A stretch of 64,000 bases of DNA from JBBQYA01 sp031412335 (GTDB taxonomy: Bacteria; Bacteroidota; Bacteroidia; Sphingobacteriales; Sphingobacteriaceae): assembly GCA_031412335.1 (NCBI GenBank), contig JANOCT010000003.1:62001-126000 (forward strand), written 5' to 3'. Positions 1-9,135 of this stretch are shown in pieces (positions within the stretch are counted from its first letter, which is position 1; the number at the start of each line of letters is the position of its first letter). Made by a program: the position numbers and the translations under genes. The notes beneath the pieces are model-generated. The model saw only the letters and a program-made list of their open reading frames with translations. It did no database searches and had not been told where the DNA came from.

Positions 1-1
1 T

Positions 2-2557
2 TATGCTATGAGTTCGTTATGTACTGCAGTAGTAATGTGGGCAATATTGAAATGGGAAAACGAAAGCGATGAAACACATGCTGATAAATGGTTGATTTTC
101 ATAGCCTATTTAATGGGATTATCTATTGGAGTCCATTTGCTAAACTTGTTGGCAATTCCAGCATTAGCATTTGTTTATTATTTCAAAAAATACAAATCAA
201 GCCGAACTGGAATCATAAAAACAGGATTATTGTCGGTTTTAATTTTAGGTTTTGTACAATATGGAGTTATTCCAGGTGTGGTTTCCTTAGCCGCAACTTT
301 TGATTTGGCGGCGGTAAATGGTATTGGTTTACCATTTGGTTCTGGTGTTATTCTATTTGGAATTTTGTTAGTTGGTGGTATAGTTTTCGGTTTAAGTTAT
401 TCTGTTCGAAAAAATTTAGCAATTCTAAACACGGCTATTCTTTGCCTTAGTTTTATCATCATCGGATATTCGTCGTATGCAATGATAATTATACGAGCGA
501 AAGCAAATACAGTACTAAATAACAGTAGCCCTGATAATGTGTATAGTTTCTTAGGATACTTGAATCGTGAACAATATGGAGACAGACCTTTATTATATGG
601 TCAAAATTTCACTGCTAAAGTTATTGATGAAAAAGAAGGTGGAATGATGTACAGAAAAGGAGATAAACGATATGAAGAAATTGGAAGAAAAAGAATTCAA
701 GTTTTTGAAAAAAATCAACAAACATTATTACCTAGAATATTTAGTACACAGCAATCATCGCATGTTAGTTTTTATAAAAGTTGGCTAAATATACCTGCTG
801 GCAAGAGCCCAACATTTGCCGATAATATTAACTTTTTATTTACCTACCAAATTGGCTACATGTATCTCAGGTACTTTATGTGGAATTTTGCTGGACGACA
901 AAATGATATTCAAGGCATTGGAAATTCTACAGAAGGAAACTGGATAAGTGGAATAAAACCACTTGATGCTATGCGTTTGGGCAATCAAGATAATTTACCA
1001 CCTAGCATAAGTGAAAACAAGGCCAACAACAAGCTTTACTTTCTACCATTGATTCTTGGAATTGTAGGTTTGGCTTATCATTTCAGAAAAAAGCAAAAAG
1101 ATGCTGTTGTAGTAGCATTGCTGTTCTTTTTCACAGGATTAGCTATTGTGCTTTACCTAAATCAAACTCCGTATCAACCACGTGAACGTGATTATGCATA
1201 CGCCGGATCATTTTATGCATTCACCATTTGGATAGGTTTAGGTGTATTAGCGCTTTTCGATTATTTGAGAAAAAATATGAATGGAATGACTGCTGCAGGT
1301 CTAGCAACCGCAATCTGTTTGGTGTCAGTTCCAGGATTAATGGCAAAAGTAAATTTTGATGATCATGATCGATCTAACAGAACGATTGTGCGTGATTTAG
1401 CGAGTAACTATTTAAATTCATGTGCTCCAAATGCTATTTTGTTTACAATGGGGGATAATGATACGTATCCGCTTTGGTACGCTCAAGAAGTAGAAGGGAT
1501 TCGAAAAGATGTTCGATTAGTAAATTTGAGTTTGTTAGGAACGGATTGGTACATTAATCAACATCGATTAAAAATGAATGATTCGGAAGGAATTCCTATA
1601 AGTTATCCTGCTAATAAAATTGTAACTGGTCTACGAGATTATGTTCCTTTTTACGATATGAAAATAAACGGTTATGCAGATTTGAAAGAAGTTGTTGATT
1701 TTATGGGAAGTGATAATCGCGAAGCTCAATTGCAAACCAGAAATGGCGATTTCATAAACTTTTTACCAACAAAAAAACTGAGTATTGCAGGAAACGGACC
1801 AGCTGGAAATCCTGCTGATACCTTATCTCCGGATCGCGTACGATGGGATTTAAAGAAAGATGGATTATTTAAAAATGACTTAATGGTATTGGATATTATT
1901 GCCAACAATAAATGGAAAAGACCGATTTATTTTGCTGTAACCATTGGATCAGATAACTTCTTTGGGCTGGAAGATTATTTTGAAGTGGATGGACTTGCCT
2001 ACCGTTTAGTACCAACGAAAGCAAATAATGCTGGACGAGGTGTAATTGGAAAAGTAAACACTACTGCGATGTATGATAATGTGATGAACAAATTTAAATG
2101 GGGAAATTTGAATGGCAATGTATATGTTGATCCTGAATCTGCACGAATGACAACTGTTTTGAAAAATTATTTCTACCAATTGGCAAGTCAGTTGATGGTA
2201 GAAGGTAAAAAAGATTCAGCGATAAAAGTGCTTGCAAAATCAGAAGAAGTATTGCCAGTTGATAAACAGGAAATGAATACAACTATCTTAGATTTTCAAA
2301 TGGCTGAAATTTATTATCAAGCTAAAATGCCTGCAAAAGCTAATGGATTATTAACAAGAGCTGCAAGCCATATTGAAGGAGATTTAAATTATTACCATTC
2401 ATTGAAAGGTAAAAAAATGCAGCAGTACAGCAGAGAGATTCAGTATGGATTATCGATTATGCAAGAGCTATCGCGTATTAGTAAAGCTTATGATCAACCA
2501 GCAGTTTCAGCTTCTTTAGAAAAACGATATAAAGAACTGGAAACCAAACTGAGATAG
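2..2557 (+). CDS. DUF2723 multi-pass membrane protein, 5' end outside window
   Basis: The gene is already open at base 2: the codons before the first ATG (position 8) continue the family pattern (Y-A-M-S-S-L), so that ATG is internal and the N-terminal membrane domain is lost off the window edge. Hydrophobic segments fill roughly the first 160 visible residues and again about residues 345-450. A soluble part follows, with the conserved GDNDTYPLWYAQ stretch and a helical, TPR-like C-terminus. DUF2723 proteins are Bacteroidota membrane proteins considered distant relatives of GT-C/protein O-mannosyltransferases; that activity is family inference, with no catalytic motif shown here. It ends at a strong terminator, so it is probably the last gene of its transcript. 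Confidence 0.9.
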   Translation, partial: YAMSSLCTAVVMWAILKWENESDETHADKWLIFIAYLMGLSIGVHLLNLLAIPALAFVYYFKKYKSSRTGIIKTGLLSVLILGFVQYGVIPGVVSLAATFDLAAVNGIGLPFGSGVILFGILLVGGIVFGLSYSVRKNLAILNTAILCLSFIIIGYSSYAMIIIRAKANTVLNNSSPDNVYSFLGYLNREQYGDRPLLYGQNFTAKVIDEKEGGMMYRKGDKRYEEIGRKRIQVFEKNQQTLLPRIFSTQQSSHVSFYKSWLNIPAGKSPTFADNINFLFTYQIGYMYLRYFMWNFAGRQNDIQGIGNSTEGNWISGIKPLDAMRLGNQDNLPPSISENKANNKLYFLPLILGIVGLAYHFRKKQKDAVVVALLFFFTGLAIVLYLNQTPYQPRERDYAYAGSFYAFTIWIGLGVLALFDYLRKNMNGMTAAGLATAICLVSVPGLMAKVNFDDHDRSNRTIVRDLASNYLNSCAPNAILFTMGDNDTYPLWYAQEVEGIRKDVRLVNLSLLGTDWYINQHRLKMNDSEGIPISYPANKIVTGLRDYVPFYDMKINGYADLKEVVDFMGSDNREAQLQTRNGDFINFLPTKKLSIAGNGPAGNPADTLSPDRVRWDLKKDGLFKNDLMVLDIIANNKWKRPIYFAVTIGSDNFFGLEDYFEVDGLAYRLVPTKANNAGRGVIGKVNTTAMYDNVMNKFKWGNLNGNVYVDPESARMTTVLKNYFYQLASQLMVEGKKDSAIKVLAKSEEVLPVDKQEMNTTILDFQMAEIYYQAKMPAKANGLLTRAASHIEGDLNYYHSLKGKKMQQYSREIQYGLSIMQELSRISKAYDQPAVSASLEKRYKELETKLR

Positions 2558-2574
2558 GTATATTGAATTAGAAT

Positions 2575-2605
2575 AAAAAAAGAAGCCACATGGCTTCTTT
2601 TTTTA
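2575..2605 (+). terminator. Rho-independent terminator after DUF2723 gene
   Basis: AGAAGCCA and TGGCTTCT (2581-2598) form an 8-bp stem around a short loop, extended by the A-run before and T-run after. It lies 20-50 bases after the DUF2723 stop codon. Confidence 0.85.
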
Positions 2606-2688
2606 TTTAAGGGTATTTGAAAACAATTTTAAATAAAACAGAACTTTACTTGTTGTGCATCCGTAATAAGACCCAAATTAAATGGTCT

Positions 2689-3126
2689 ATGAAAAATAAA
2701 GATGTACTAATAAAAGAACTTAATCCAGCGGCTGTATATACACCTGCAGAAAAGCTGGAAGATTTACTTCACGCTTTCACTCAAGAATATAAAAATACCA
2801 ATCTTTTTTTAAGTAATTATCCTGAGCAATGTGTTGAGAAAATCCTTGAGTTTTATCTACATGACCATTACGAAGAAGGAAATCACTTATTGAAACACTT
2901 TGCCATTAGAATTAAAAATGAAATTGCTTACTACAAAGAAGTAAGCAAATCATTCAAAAAATTGTATAAATGGGATATTTCATTTGGCTTAGATTTATAC
3001 AGTAAATTAATTCATATTGCTAAAACCAATAATCAGTTTGACTTAGGTCAAGAATTAACTAGAGATCTATTATTAATGTTGAACACCTACGAATCAACAT
3101 TTAGTAATAAACAAATGAGCGCTTAG
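2689..3126 (+). CDS. Hypothetical helical protein, 145 aa
   Basis: I do not recognise this family. The reading frame can be extended upstream to a TTG at 2617, but that would place the start on the tail of the preceding terminator, so the ATG at 2689 (MKNKDVLIKEL) is preferred. The product is predicted soluble and almost all helical, rich in Lys, Glu, Leu and Tyr, with no signal peptide or obvious motif. Its stop overlaps the accA stop on the other strand by four bases (convergent TTAG). Codon use resembles its neighbours, which supports a real gene of unknown role. Confidence 0.7.
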   Translation: MKNKDVLIKELNPAAVYTPAEKLEDLLHAFTQEYKNTNLFLSNYPEQCVEKILEFYLHDHYEEGNHLLKHFAIRIKNEIAYYKEVSKSFKKLYKWDISFGLDLYSKLIHIAKTNNQFDLGQELTRDLLLMLNTYESTFSNKQMSA

Positions 3127-4082
3127 GCCAATTCGTTTACTACACCCATATTACAAAACTTATCAATCCTCTCTGCTACCAAGCTTTGAGGATTTTTTTC
3201 GTTCAATTCACTTAGATCTTTTAAAATTTGCTTTTTCAATGTTTCAGCCATTTCTGCAGCATTGTTATGAGCACCGCCAAGAGGTTCTTTTATAATTCCG
3301 TCTATCAATTTATTATCTAGCATATCATCTGCGGTCAGTTTTAAAACTTCTGCTGCTTTTTCTTTAAAATCCCAAGTGCGCCAAAGTATAGATGAACAAG
3401 ATTCAGGAGAAATAACTGAGTACCAAGTGAACTCCAACATATAAACACGATCTCCAACCCCAATACCCAAAGCACCACCTGATGCGCCTTCACCAACAAT
3501 AAAACAAAGAATAGGAACTTTCAATACCGACATTTCGAGTAAATTTCTTGCAATTGCCTCTCCTTGTCCACGTTCTTCTGCTTCTAAACCTGGGTACGCA
3601 CCAGGTGTATCAATAAAAGTAATAACGGGCATATTGAATTTTTCTGCCATTTTCATCAATCTTAGCGCCTTTCTATACCCTTCTGGATTTGCCATTCCGA
3701 AATTTCTGTATTGACGCATTTTGGTGTTGGCACCCTTTTGATGTCCAATTACCATTACTGATTGACTATTGATAGATGCTACTCCGCCAACTATTGCTTT
3801 GTCGTCTTTTACAGTTCTATCGCCATGCATTTCTATAAAATCATCGCAAATTAGCTCAATGTATTGTAAGGTATATGGCCGTTCAGGATGCCTTGACATT
3901 TGAACTTTTTGCCAACCCGAAAGATTTTTGTAAACATTTTTTCTAGTTTTCACCAGTTTATCTTCTAGCTCTTTAATGGTCGCAGTGACATCTACTTTGG
4001 TTTTTTCCCCAACTTGTTTTACTCGCTCTATCTGATCGAAAAGTTCGCCAATGGGTTTCTCAAAATCGAAAAATGGTTTCAT
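3123..4082 (-). CDS. accA: Acetyl-CoA carboxylase carboxyltransferase subunit alpha
   Basis: This is the alpha half of the carboxyltransferase that transfers CO2 from carboxybiotin to acetyl-CoA, the first committed step of fatty-acid synthesis; it works with AccD in the cytoplasm. The 319-residue length equals the usual bacterial AccA. A helical N-terminus is followed by a crotonase-fold domain with DTPGAYPG (residues 158-165) and the glycine-rich GEGASGGALGIGVGD (197-211). No accD, accB or accC lies in the window, so the subunits are dispersed, as is common in this phylum. The start is the ATG at 4082; the gene appears monocistronic. Confidence 0.97.
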   Translation of the reverse strand: MKPFFDFEKPIGELFDQIERVKQVGEKTKVDVTATIKELEDKLVKTRKNVYKNLSGWQKVQMSRHPERPYTLQYIELICDDFIEMHGDRTVKDDKAIVGGVASINSQSVMVIGHQKGANTKMRQYRNFGMANPEGYRKALRLMKMAEKFNMPVITFIDTPGAYPGLEAEERGQGEAIARNLLEMSVLKVPILCFIVGEGASGGALGIGVGDRVYMLEFTWYSVISPESCSSILWRTWDFKEKAAEVLKLTADDMLDNKLIDGIIKEPLGGAHNNAAEMAETLKKQILKDLSELNEKNPQSLVAERIDKFCNMGVVNELA

Positions 4083-4225
4083 AAATTAGTCTTTAAACGA
4101 ATCGGCAAGATACAGAAATTAGCAAATGGTTGGTTTATTCGATCTATTGAAATGATATTGATTTAAACAAAAAGAAATGATAGATTTTTTTTTGGAATCC
4201 CTATTTTCGTGGCTTAAAACAAAGC

Positions 4226-4762
4226 ATGAAGAAACTGATAAAATTATCAATGGTTATTATAGGTTTGATGGCTGTAAATGGCTGCACCGATAAGAAAAAA
4301 ACGGATTCTGTAACTCAAATTGAAGCAATAGAGAAAAAAACAATTACAAAAGATTTGGAAATGGATGTAAAAGTTGCCGACCAGTTGGTAGCCGAATATT
4401 TAATGTTTGCCGAAAAATATCCTAAAGCAAAAGAAACACCAGACTATATTTTTAAGGCAGCCGAAATAACAAATGGAAAACAACAATACACCGATGCATT
4501 GACACTTTTTGAACGAGTGTATACAAAGTATCCAAAATACCGGAGAGCACCTGAAAGTATGTTTTTATGTGGTTTCATCAACGAAACAGGCAAAAAAGAT
4601 TTGGTGAAAGCGGGTGAATATTATAAAAAATTCATCGACACGTATCCTGAAAATCCATTGAGAAAAGATGCTGAGGCTTCATTGAAAAATTTGAATAAAT
4701 CGCCAGAAGAGTTGATTCGTGAATTTGAAAAAATGAATAAAGAAACTGAACCAGCATCCTAA
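4226..4762 (+). CDS. Tetratricopeptide-repeat lipoprotein
   Basis: The 178-residue product starts with a lipoprotein signal (MKKLIKLSMVIIGLMAVNGC) whose lipidated Cys would be residue 20. After a short charged linker, two or more TPR-like helical pairs follow (AEKYPKAKETPDYIFKAAEI and FERVYTKYPKYRRAPESM regions). The layout resembles BamD/YfiO-type or YbgF-like outer-membrane lipoproteins, but the protein is shorter than BamD (around 240 residues or more), so I do not assign that name. It probably acts in the periplasm as a protein-interaction scaffold. A near-consensus -7 element (TATTTTCG at 4202-4209) lies just upstream. Confidence 0.85.
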   Translation: MKKLIKLSMVIIGLMAVNGCTDKKKTDSVTQIEAIEKKTITKDLEMDVKVADQLVAEYLMFAEKYPKAKETPDYIFKAAEITNGKQQYTDALTLFERVYTKYPKYRRAPESMFLCGFINETGKKDLVKAGEYYKKFIDTYPENPLRKDAEASLKNLNKSPEELIREFEKMNKETEPAS

Positions 4763-4821
4763 TTTTATTCTTTTTGAATATTCTAATGGGTAAATAAATA
4801 ATGAATGATGAAATTATTTGG

Positions 4822-4919
4822 AGCTAATCCGGCTTTTCGCTGTATCTTTTTTGCGGAAAGTTTAGCTATTGGAACTAAAATACGGAAGCAAAAAAGGATG
4901 TCGCTACAATCCGGGCTAA
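4822..4919 (-). repeat. Dispersed ~100-bp imperfect inverted repeat, copy 1
   Basis: In the + orientation this copy begins GAGCTAATCCGG-cttttCGCTGTATC-TTTTTTG and ends CAAAAAAGGATGTCGC-taCAATCCGGGCTA, so the two ends are imperfect inverted repeats that could fold into a long stem. It is the reverse orientation of copies 3 and 4. The rest of the gap 4763-5083 is AT-rich sequence leading to lpdA in which I see no gene. The function is unknown; it may act as a MITE-like element or an RNA hairpin. Confidence 0.8.
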
Positions 4920-5083
4920 AGGCAACATTACAGCATTAATTGTGTTAAATTAATTATATAAAAAAAAGCATTAAAAATCATTTTTAGAAAGTTCAGTTAA
5001 AATTAAAGTTCTGAAATAAACCTATTCTAAACCTAATAAACAATTTAAATCAAGAACGTAAAACCAAGTTTAATTATAAAAAT

Positions 5084-6487
5084 ATGAAATACGATGTAGT
5101 GGTAATTGGTTCAGGGCCTGGCGGATATGTTGCAGCAATACGTTGTGCACAATTGGGTTTAAAAACAGCTTGTATAGAAAAATACGATGTTTTGGGCGGC
5201 ACTTGCTTAAATGTAGGTTGCATACCATCAAAAGCTCTGCTTGATTCTTCGGAACACTTTTATAACGCAGGCCACACCTTTAAAACGCACGGAATAGAAA
5301 TAACAGGCTTGAAAGCTGATTTAAAGCAAATGATCAGCAGAAAAAATGAAGTCGTTGGGCAAACTACCGATGGAATAAAATTTCTTTTCAAGAAAAATAA
5401 GATAGATTCTTACTTCGGTTTGGGATCATTTATTACTAAAAATTCGATAAAAATTGTTGCATCTGATGGCAAAGAACAAACCATTGAATCAGATAAAGTG
5501 ATCATCGCAACCGGATCAAAGCCAAGTACTTTACCATTTGTTACCATTGATAAGAAACGAATAATAACTTCCACAGAAGCCTTGGAAATGACTGAAATCC
5601 CAAAACATTTAATTTTAATTGGAGGCGGGGTAATTGGTCTGGAATTAGGTTCTGTTTATTCGAGATTAGGATCGAAAGTTACTGTTTTAGAGTATATGGA
5701 CGGCATTATACCAACCATGGATAAAACAATGGGAAAGGAATTATTAAAATCATTACAAAAAATAGGAATGGAATTTTTGCTTAGCCATAAAGTAAAAGAA
5801 GTGAAAACATCGGGTAAAAAAGTTACTGTAAAAGCAGACAATTCAAAAGGCGAAGAAATAGTTTTAGAAGGTGATTATTGTTTAGTAGCCGTTGGTAGAA
5901 CCGCTTACACGGAAGGTTTAGGATTAGAAAACATCGGAATAAAAACAGAAGAACGTGGAAATAAAATTCCTGTAAACGAGCATTTAGAAACATCAATACC
6001 GGGCATTTATGCAATTGGCGATGTGATAAAAGGTGCAATGTTGGCACACAAAGCTGAAGATGAAGGTACGTTAGTAGCAGAAATAATTGCCGGTCAGAAA
6101 CCTCATATTAATTATAACCTGATTCCGAATGTGGTTTACACTTGGCCAGAAGTTGCCAGCGTAGGTAAAACTGAGGAGGAACTTAAAACTGCTGGTATTG
6201 CTTATAAAAGTGGATCTTTTCCTTTCAAAGCAAGTGGCAGAGCTAGGGCAAGTATGGATACTGATGGCTTAATAAAAGTATTAGCGGATGCGAAATCTGA
6301 TGAAATTTTAGGCGTACACATGATTGGTCCGCGAATGGCGGACGGAATTGCAGAAGCTGTTGTGGCTATGGAATTTAGAGCCAGTGCCGAAGATATTTGC
6401 AGAATGAGCCACGCACATCCAACCTATATGGAAGCATTCAGAGAAGCTTGCTTATCAGCAACAGCTAACCGTGCAATCCATATTTAA
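5084..6487 (+). CDS. lpdA: Dihydrolipoyl dehydrogenase (E3)
   Basis: This flavoenzyme reoxidises dihydrolipoamide in pyruvate, 2-oxoglutarate and branched-chain dehydrogenase complexes, passing electrons to NAD+. The 467 residues show the FAD GxGxxG at VIGSGPGGY (near residues 8-15) and the redox disulphide in GGTCLNVGCIPSK (Cys41 and Cys46). A second NAD-binding GGGVIGLELG, the FAD motif YAIGDV and the C-terminal HAHPTYMEAF with the catalytic His/Glu pair follow. No E1 or E2 gene is adjacent. It is 21 bases upstream of crtZ and probably shares its transcript with crtZ, murB and the SRPBCC gene. Confidence 0.97.
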   Translation: MKYDVVVIGSGPGGYVAAIRCAQLGLKTACIEKYDVLGGTCLNVGCIPSKALLDSSEHFYNAGHTFKTHGIEITGLKADLKQMISRKNEVVGQTTDGIKFLFKKNKIDSYFGLGSFITKNSIKIVASDGKEQTIESDKVIIATGSKPSTLPFVTIDKKRIITSTEALEMTEIPKHLILIGGGVIGLELGSVYSRLGSKVTVLEYMDGIIPTMDKTMGKELLKSLQKIGMEFLLSHKVKEVKTSGKKVTVKADNSKGEEIVLEGDYCLVAVGRTAYTEGLGLENIGIKTEERGNKIPVNEHLETSIPGIYAIGDVIKGAMLAHKAEDEGTLVAEIIAGQKPHINYNLIPNVVYTWPEVASVGKTEEELKTAGIAYKSGSFPFKASGRARASMDTDGLIKVLADAKSDEILGVHMIGPRMADGIAEAVVAMEFRASAEDICRMSHAHPTYMEAFREACLSATANRAIHI

Positions 6488-6508
6488 ATAAAAAACAGGT
6501 ACTGAATA

Positions 6509-6961
6509 ATGATTGAATTGCTTTTTGGATTTTTACTAATCATTAGTACAGTTATTTTTATGGAAGTTTTTTCATGGGCTATCCATAAATATATTTTCCA
6601 TGGAATATTATGGAATATTCATAAAACACATCACAAACCTAGAACTGGCTGGTTTGAATTGAATGATCTTTTTAGTTTCAGTTTTGCAGTTATAGCCATT
6701 GTTTTATTAGTAATTGGAATCAAGGAAATAAGTCCATCTTTTTGGATCGGATTAGGTATTACTTTTTACGGCATCATCTATTTTATATTTCATGATGTTT
6801 TTATTCATAATCGATTAAAAGCTTTTAAAAGTTCAAATCCTTATTTATTAAGAATTCGCAGAGCACATAAAATTCATCATAAATCCCAAGATAAAAACCC
6901 TTCCGAATCATTCGGCTTATTGTATGTGGGAAAAAAATATTCCATTACCTATAAAAAATAA
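6509..6961 (+). CDS. crtZ: Beta-carotene 3-hydroxylase (CrtZ-type, sterol desaturase superfamily)
   Basis: CrtZ is a membrane di-iron enzyme that hydroxylates the beta-ionone rings of beta-carotene to give cryptoxanthin and zeaxanthin. The 150-residue length fits CrtZ. All four histidine clusters are visible: HKYIFH (His26, His31), HKTHH (His38, 41, 42), HDVFIH (His95, His100) and HKIHH (His120, 123, 124), between hydrophobic segments near residues 3-23, 57-70 and 77-96. It lies between lpdA and murB and about 5 kb from the lycopene cyclase gene rather than inside the main crt operon. Assignment to CrtZ is strong from the motif spacing; exact substrate range is inferred. Confidence 0.92.
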   Translation: MIELLFGFLLIISTVIFMEVFSWAIHKYIFHGILWNIHKTHHKPRTGWFELNDLFSFSFAVIAIVLLVIGIKEISPSFWIGLGITFYGIIYFIFHDVFIHNRLKAFKSSNPYLLRIRRAHKIHHKSQDKNPSESFGLLYVGKKYSITYKK

Positions 6962-6981
6962 CGCTACTTAACAATTTGCTT

Positions 6982-7998
6982 ATGTCCGAAATTCTAACCC
7001 TTCAATCGCTTAAAAACTTAAACACGTTTGGAGTAGAATCAACGGCAAAAGAATTTGTTTCAATCAAAAATGAAACTGATTTAGTAAAACTATTTGAGAC
7101 AAATAAATTAAAAAAAGAATCCATTTTGATTTTAGGTGGAGGATCTAATATGCTGTTTATCAATAATTTTGATGGCTTAGTTTTAAAAATTGCTATAGAA
7201 GGAATTGAAGTTAAAGAAATAGATGAATATTTTTTGGTTCGAGTAGGTGCTGGAGTAAACTGGCATGAATTGGTAACTTTTTGTGTTGATCACAATTTTG
7301 CAGGAATAGAGAATTTAAGTTTAATTCCAGGGACAGTTGGTGCATCGCCGGTACAAAATATTGGAGCTTATGGTGTTGAACTGAAAGATATATTTTTTGA
7401 ATGTAGAGCCTTTGAAATAGCCACCGGAAAATTCAGAACTTTCCAGAAAGATGCATGTAAATTTGAATACCGTGAAAGTATTTTTAAAAGTGAATTAAAA
7501 GGAAGGTTTATTATAACAGAAGTTACCTTCAAGCTAAATCGTCCAGAAAAACTGAATACAAGTTATGGTGCTATACATACTGAACTTGAAAGAAAAGGAA
7601 TTGACAATCCAACTATAAAAGACATTAGCGAAGTGGTATCAGCTATTCGGGTTTCCAAACTTCCAGATCCTTCTACCATTGGAAATGCGGGAAGCTTCTT
7701 TAAAAATCCAATTATTGATCCGGAACAACACGAACTTCTTAAAATTAAATTTCCGGAAATGGTAAGTTACGAAGTGGATGGGAAATACAAATTAGCAGCT
7801 GGCTGGCTAATTGAACTATGTGGATGGAAAGGAAAAAGAATTGGAAATGTGGGCACTTGGAAAAATCAAGCATTAGTAATTGTAAACCATGGTGACGCAA
7901 GTGGAAAAGAGATATATGATTTTTCAACAGCAATTATAGAATCGGTGAATTCCACATTTGGAATCCATTTAGAGCGAGAAGTAAATATTATTTCATGA
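6982..7998 (+). CDS. murB: UDP-N-acetylenolpyruvoylglucosamine reductase
   Basis: MurB is an FAD enzyme that reduces UDP-GlcNAc-enolpyruvate to UDP-MurNAc in peptidoglycan synthesis. The ATG at 6982 gives 338 residues (type I, E. coli-like length); a TTG two codons earlier is possible but unlikely. Visible motifs are the FAD-binding LGGGSNMLF (near residue 54), GTVGASPVQNIGAYG, YRESIFK (Arg164), GNAGSFFKNP with the catalytic Ser238, and the C-terminal LEREVNII with the catalytic Glu. Its stop codon overlaps the next start (ATGA at 7995), indicating translational coupling. Confidence 0.96.
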   Translation: MSEILTLQSLKNLNTFGVESTAKEFVSIKNETDLVKLFETNKLKKESILILGGGSNMLFINNFDGLVLKIAIEGIEVKEIDEYFLVRVGAGVNWHELVTFCVDHNFAGIENLSLIPGTVGASPVQNIGAYGVELKDIFFECRAFEIATGKFRTFQKDACKFEYRESIFKSELKGRFIITEVTFKLNRPEKLNTSYGAIHTELERKGIDNPTIKDISEVVSAIRVSKLPDPSTIGNAGSFFKNPIIDPEQHELLKIKFPEMVSYEVDGKYKLAAGWLIELCGWKGKRIGNVGTWKNQALVIVNHGDASGKEIYDFSTAIIESVNSTFGIHLEREVNIIS

Positions 7999-8432
7999 AA
8001 ATCTACTTAGCAACCAAGGTTGCACAGAAACCAGCAGACGTTTTTGCAAAATTCGATGAGGATTTATTCAACAAACTTACCCCGCCTGGCATCAAAGTTT
8101 CATTAGATCGGTTTGATGGATGTAAGAAAAACGATGAAGTCCATTTGGTTTTAGATTTTATTTTCTTCAAGCAGAAATGGAACAGTTTGATTATTGATAG
8201 CGGAAATGATACAAATGGATTTTATTTTGTGGACGAAGGAATTAAACTTCCCTTTTTTCTCAAAACGTGGAAACATGTTCACCGTATTGATTTTTGCCAC
8301 GATGGCAGTAATATTATCGATGATATTTGCTTTACAACCGGACTTTTAGTCACCGATTATTTGTTTTATCCAATATTATACCTTCAATTTTTATACAGAA
8401 AGCCCGTTTATAAAAGAATATTCGATGTTTAA
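7995..8432 (+). CDS. SRPBCC-fold (START/Bet v1-like) protein
   Basis: The 145-residue cytoplasmic protein has the pattern of an SRPBCC ligand-binding protein: an N-terminal VAQKPADVFAKFD strand/helix, alternating beta strands, and a long C-terminal helix (TGLLVTDYLFYPILYLQFLYRKP) that would line a hydrophobic pocket. Such genes are often found near carotenoid or lipid genes in Bacteroidota, and this one is coupled to murB and close to crtZ. A role in binding a hydrophobic metabolite is inferred; no catalytic residue can be pointed to. Confidence 0.75.
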   Translation: MKIYLATKVAQKPADVFAKFDEDLFNKLTPPGIKVSLDRFDGCKKNDEVHLVLDFIFFKQKWNSLIIDSGNDTNGFYFVDEGIKLPFFLKTWKHVHRIDFCHDGSNIIDDICFTTGLLVTDYLFYPILYLQFLYRKPVYKRIFDV

Positions 8433-8471
8433 ACATCTTGTTTATGCTTTTGCAAAAAAAGTTAAACAAAA

Positions 8472-8504
8472 TTTGAAATAATGGTTTAAACTTTGTTACC
8501 TTTG
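8472..8504 (+). promoter_or_regulatory. Candidate promoter of the ECF sigma gene
   Basis: TTTG at 8472-8475 and TACCTTTG at 8497-8504 match the Bacteroidota -33 (TTTG) and -7 (TAnnTTTG) elements, 21 bases apart. Transcription would start a few bases later and give a leader of roughly 25 bases before the ATG at 8535. Confidence 0.65.
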
Positions 8505-8534
8505 TTGAGGTTTTAAAATTAAAAGTTAAACAAC

Positions 8535-9077
8535 ATGACAAAGATTGAATTCAACACATTAGTAATTCGCCAGGCGACTTCACTAAAAACGTATGCTTTG
8601 CACTTTACCCACGATTTGGCAGATGCCGAAGACTTGGTACAAGATACCATGTTGAAAGCCATTACGTATTACAACAAATTTAAAGAAGGAACGAACTTAA
8701 AAGGATGGTTGTACACCATCATGAAAAATACGTTCATCAACAATTATCGAAGAATTGTAAAAATAAACAGTTTTGTTACTAAGTCTGACGAAATACCTTC
8801 TAATCATTTATTATTTAGCAGCACCGTAAATCAAGGCGAAGCTAAGTTTGTAATGGCTGATATAAAAGATGCCTTAGGCGCATTACCAGATGATTATAGA
8901 GTACCTTTCAATATGTATTTTGAAGGTTATAAGTATCATGAAATAGCTGACCATTTGGAAATACCTATCGGAACAGTAAAAACTAGAATACACGTAGCTA
9001 GAAAAAATCTAAAAAGTAGATTAAAAGTTTACGATAAGGGTACAAAGAAACCAGCATTTGAAATGCTTGAAGAGTAA
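8535..9077 (+). CDS. ECF-type RNA polymerase sigma factor
   Basis: The 180-residue protein has sigma region 2 (about residues 15-80, with DAEDLVQDTMLKA and the GWLYTIMKNTFINNYRR helix) and region 4 (about 113-162, with the helix-turn-helix YHEIADHLEIPIGTVKTRIHVARKNL). It lacks regions 1 and 3, as expected for extracytoplasmic-function sigma factors. It stands just upstream of the carotenoid genes; ECF factors at such positions often control light- or stress-induced carotenogenesis. No anti-sigma factor gene follows. A terminator closes its transcript. Confidence 0.93.
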   Translation: MTKIEFNTLVIRQATSLKTYALHFTHDLADAEDLVQDTMLKAITYYNKFKEGTNLKGWLYTIMKNTFINNYRRIVKINSFVTKSDEIPSNHLLFSSTVNQGEAKFVMADIKDALGALPDDYRVPFNMYFEGYKYHEIADHLEIPIGTVKTRIHVARKNLKSRLKVYDKGTKKPAFEMLEE

Positions 9078-9098
9078 TAAGATTTTCGTTGCATATTG

Positions 9099-9135
9099 AA
9101 AAGCCTTTTCAGTTAATTCTGAAGGGGCTTTTTTG
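9099..9135 (+). terminator. Terminator after the ECF sigma gene
   Basis: AAAAGCCTTTTCAG (9099-9112) pairs with CTGAAGGGGCTTTT (9119-9132) through a 14-bp stem with two G-T wobbles, a 6-base loop and a following T-run. Confidence 0.85.

Noticed and set aside
2617..2688. TTG start extending the hypothetical gene upstream
   Set aside because: It would begin on the tail of the preceding terminator and add a segment unlike the rest; the ATG at 2689 is a simpler start.
4226..4762. Assignment of the TPR lipoprotein as BamD
   Set aside because: It is shorter than BamD, and no outer-membrane assembly genes are adjacent.
8424..8437. GATGTTTAAACATC palindrome at the end of the SRPBCC gene
   Set aside because: It straddles the stop codon and can form no loop; likely a chance AT-rich palindrome.
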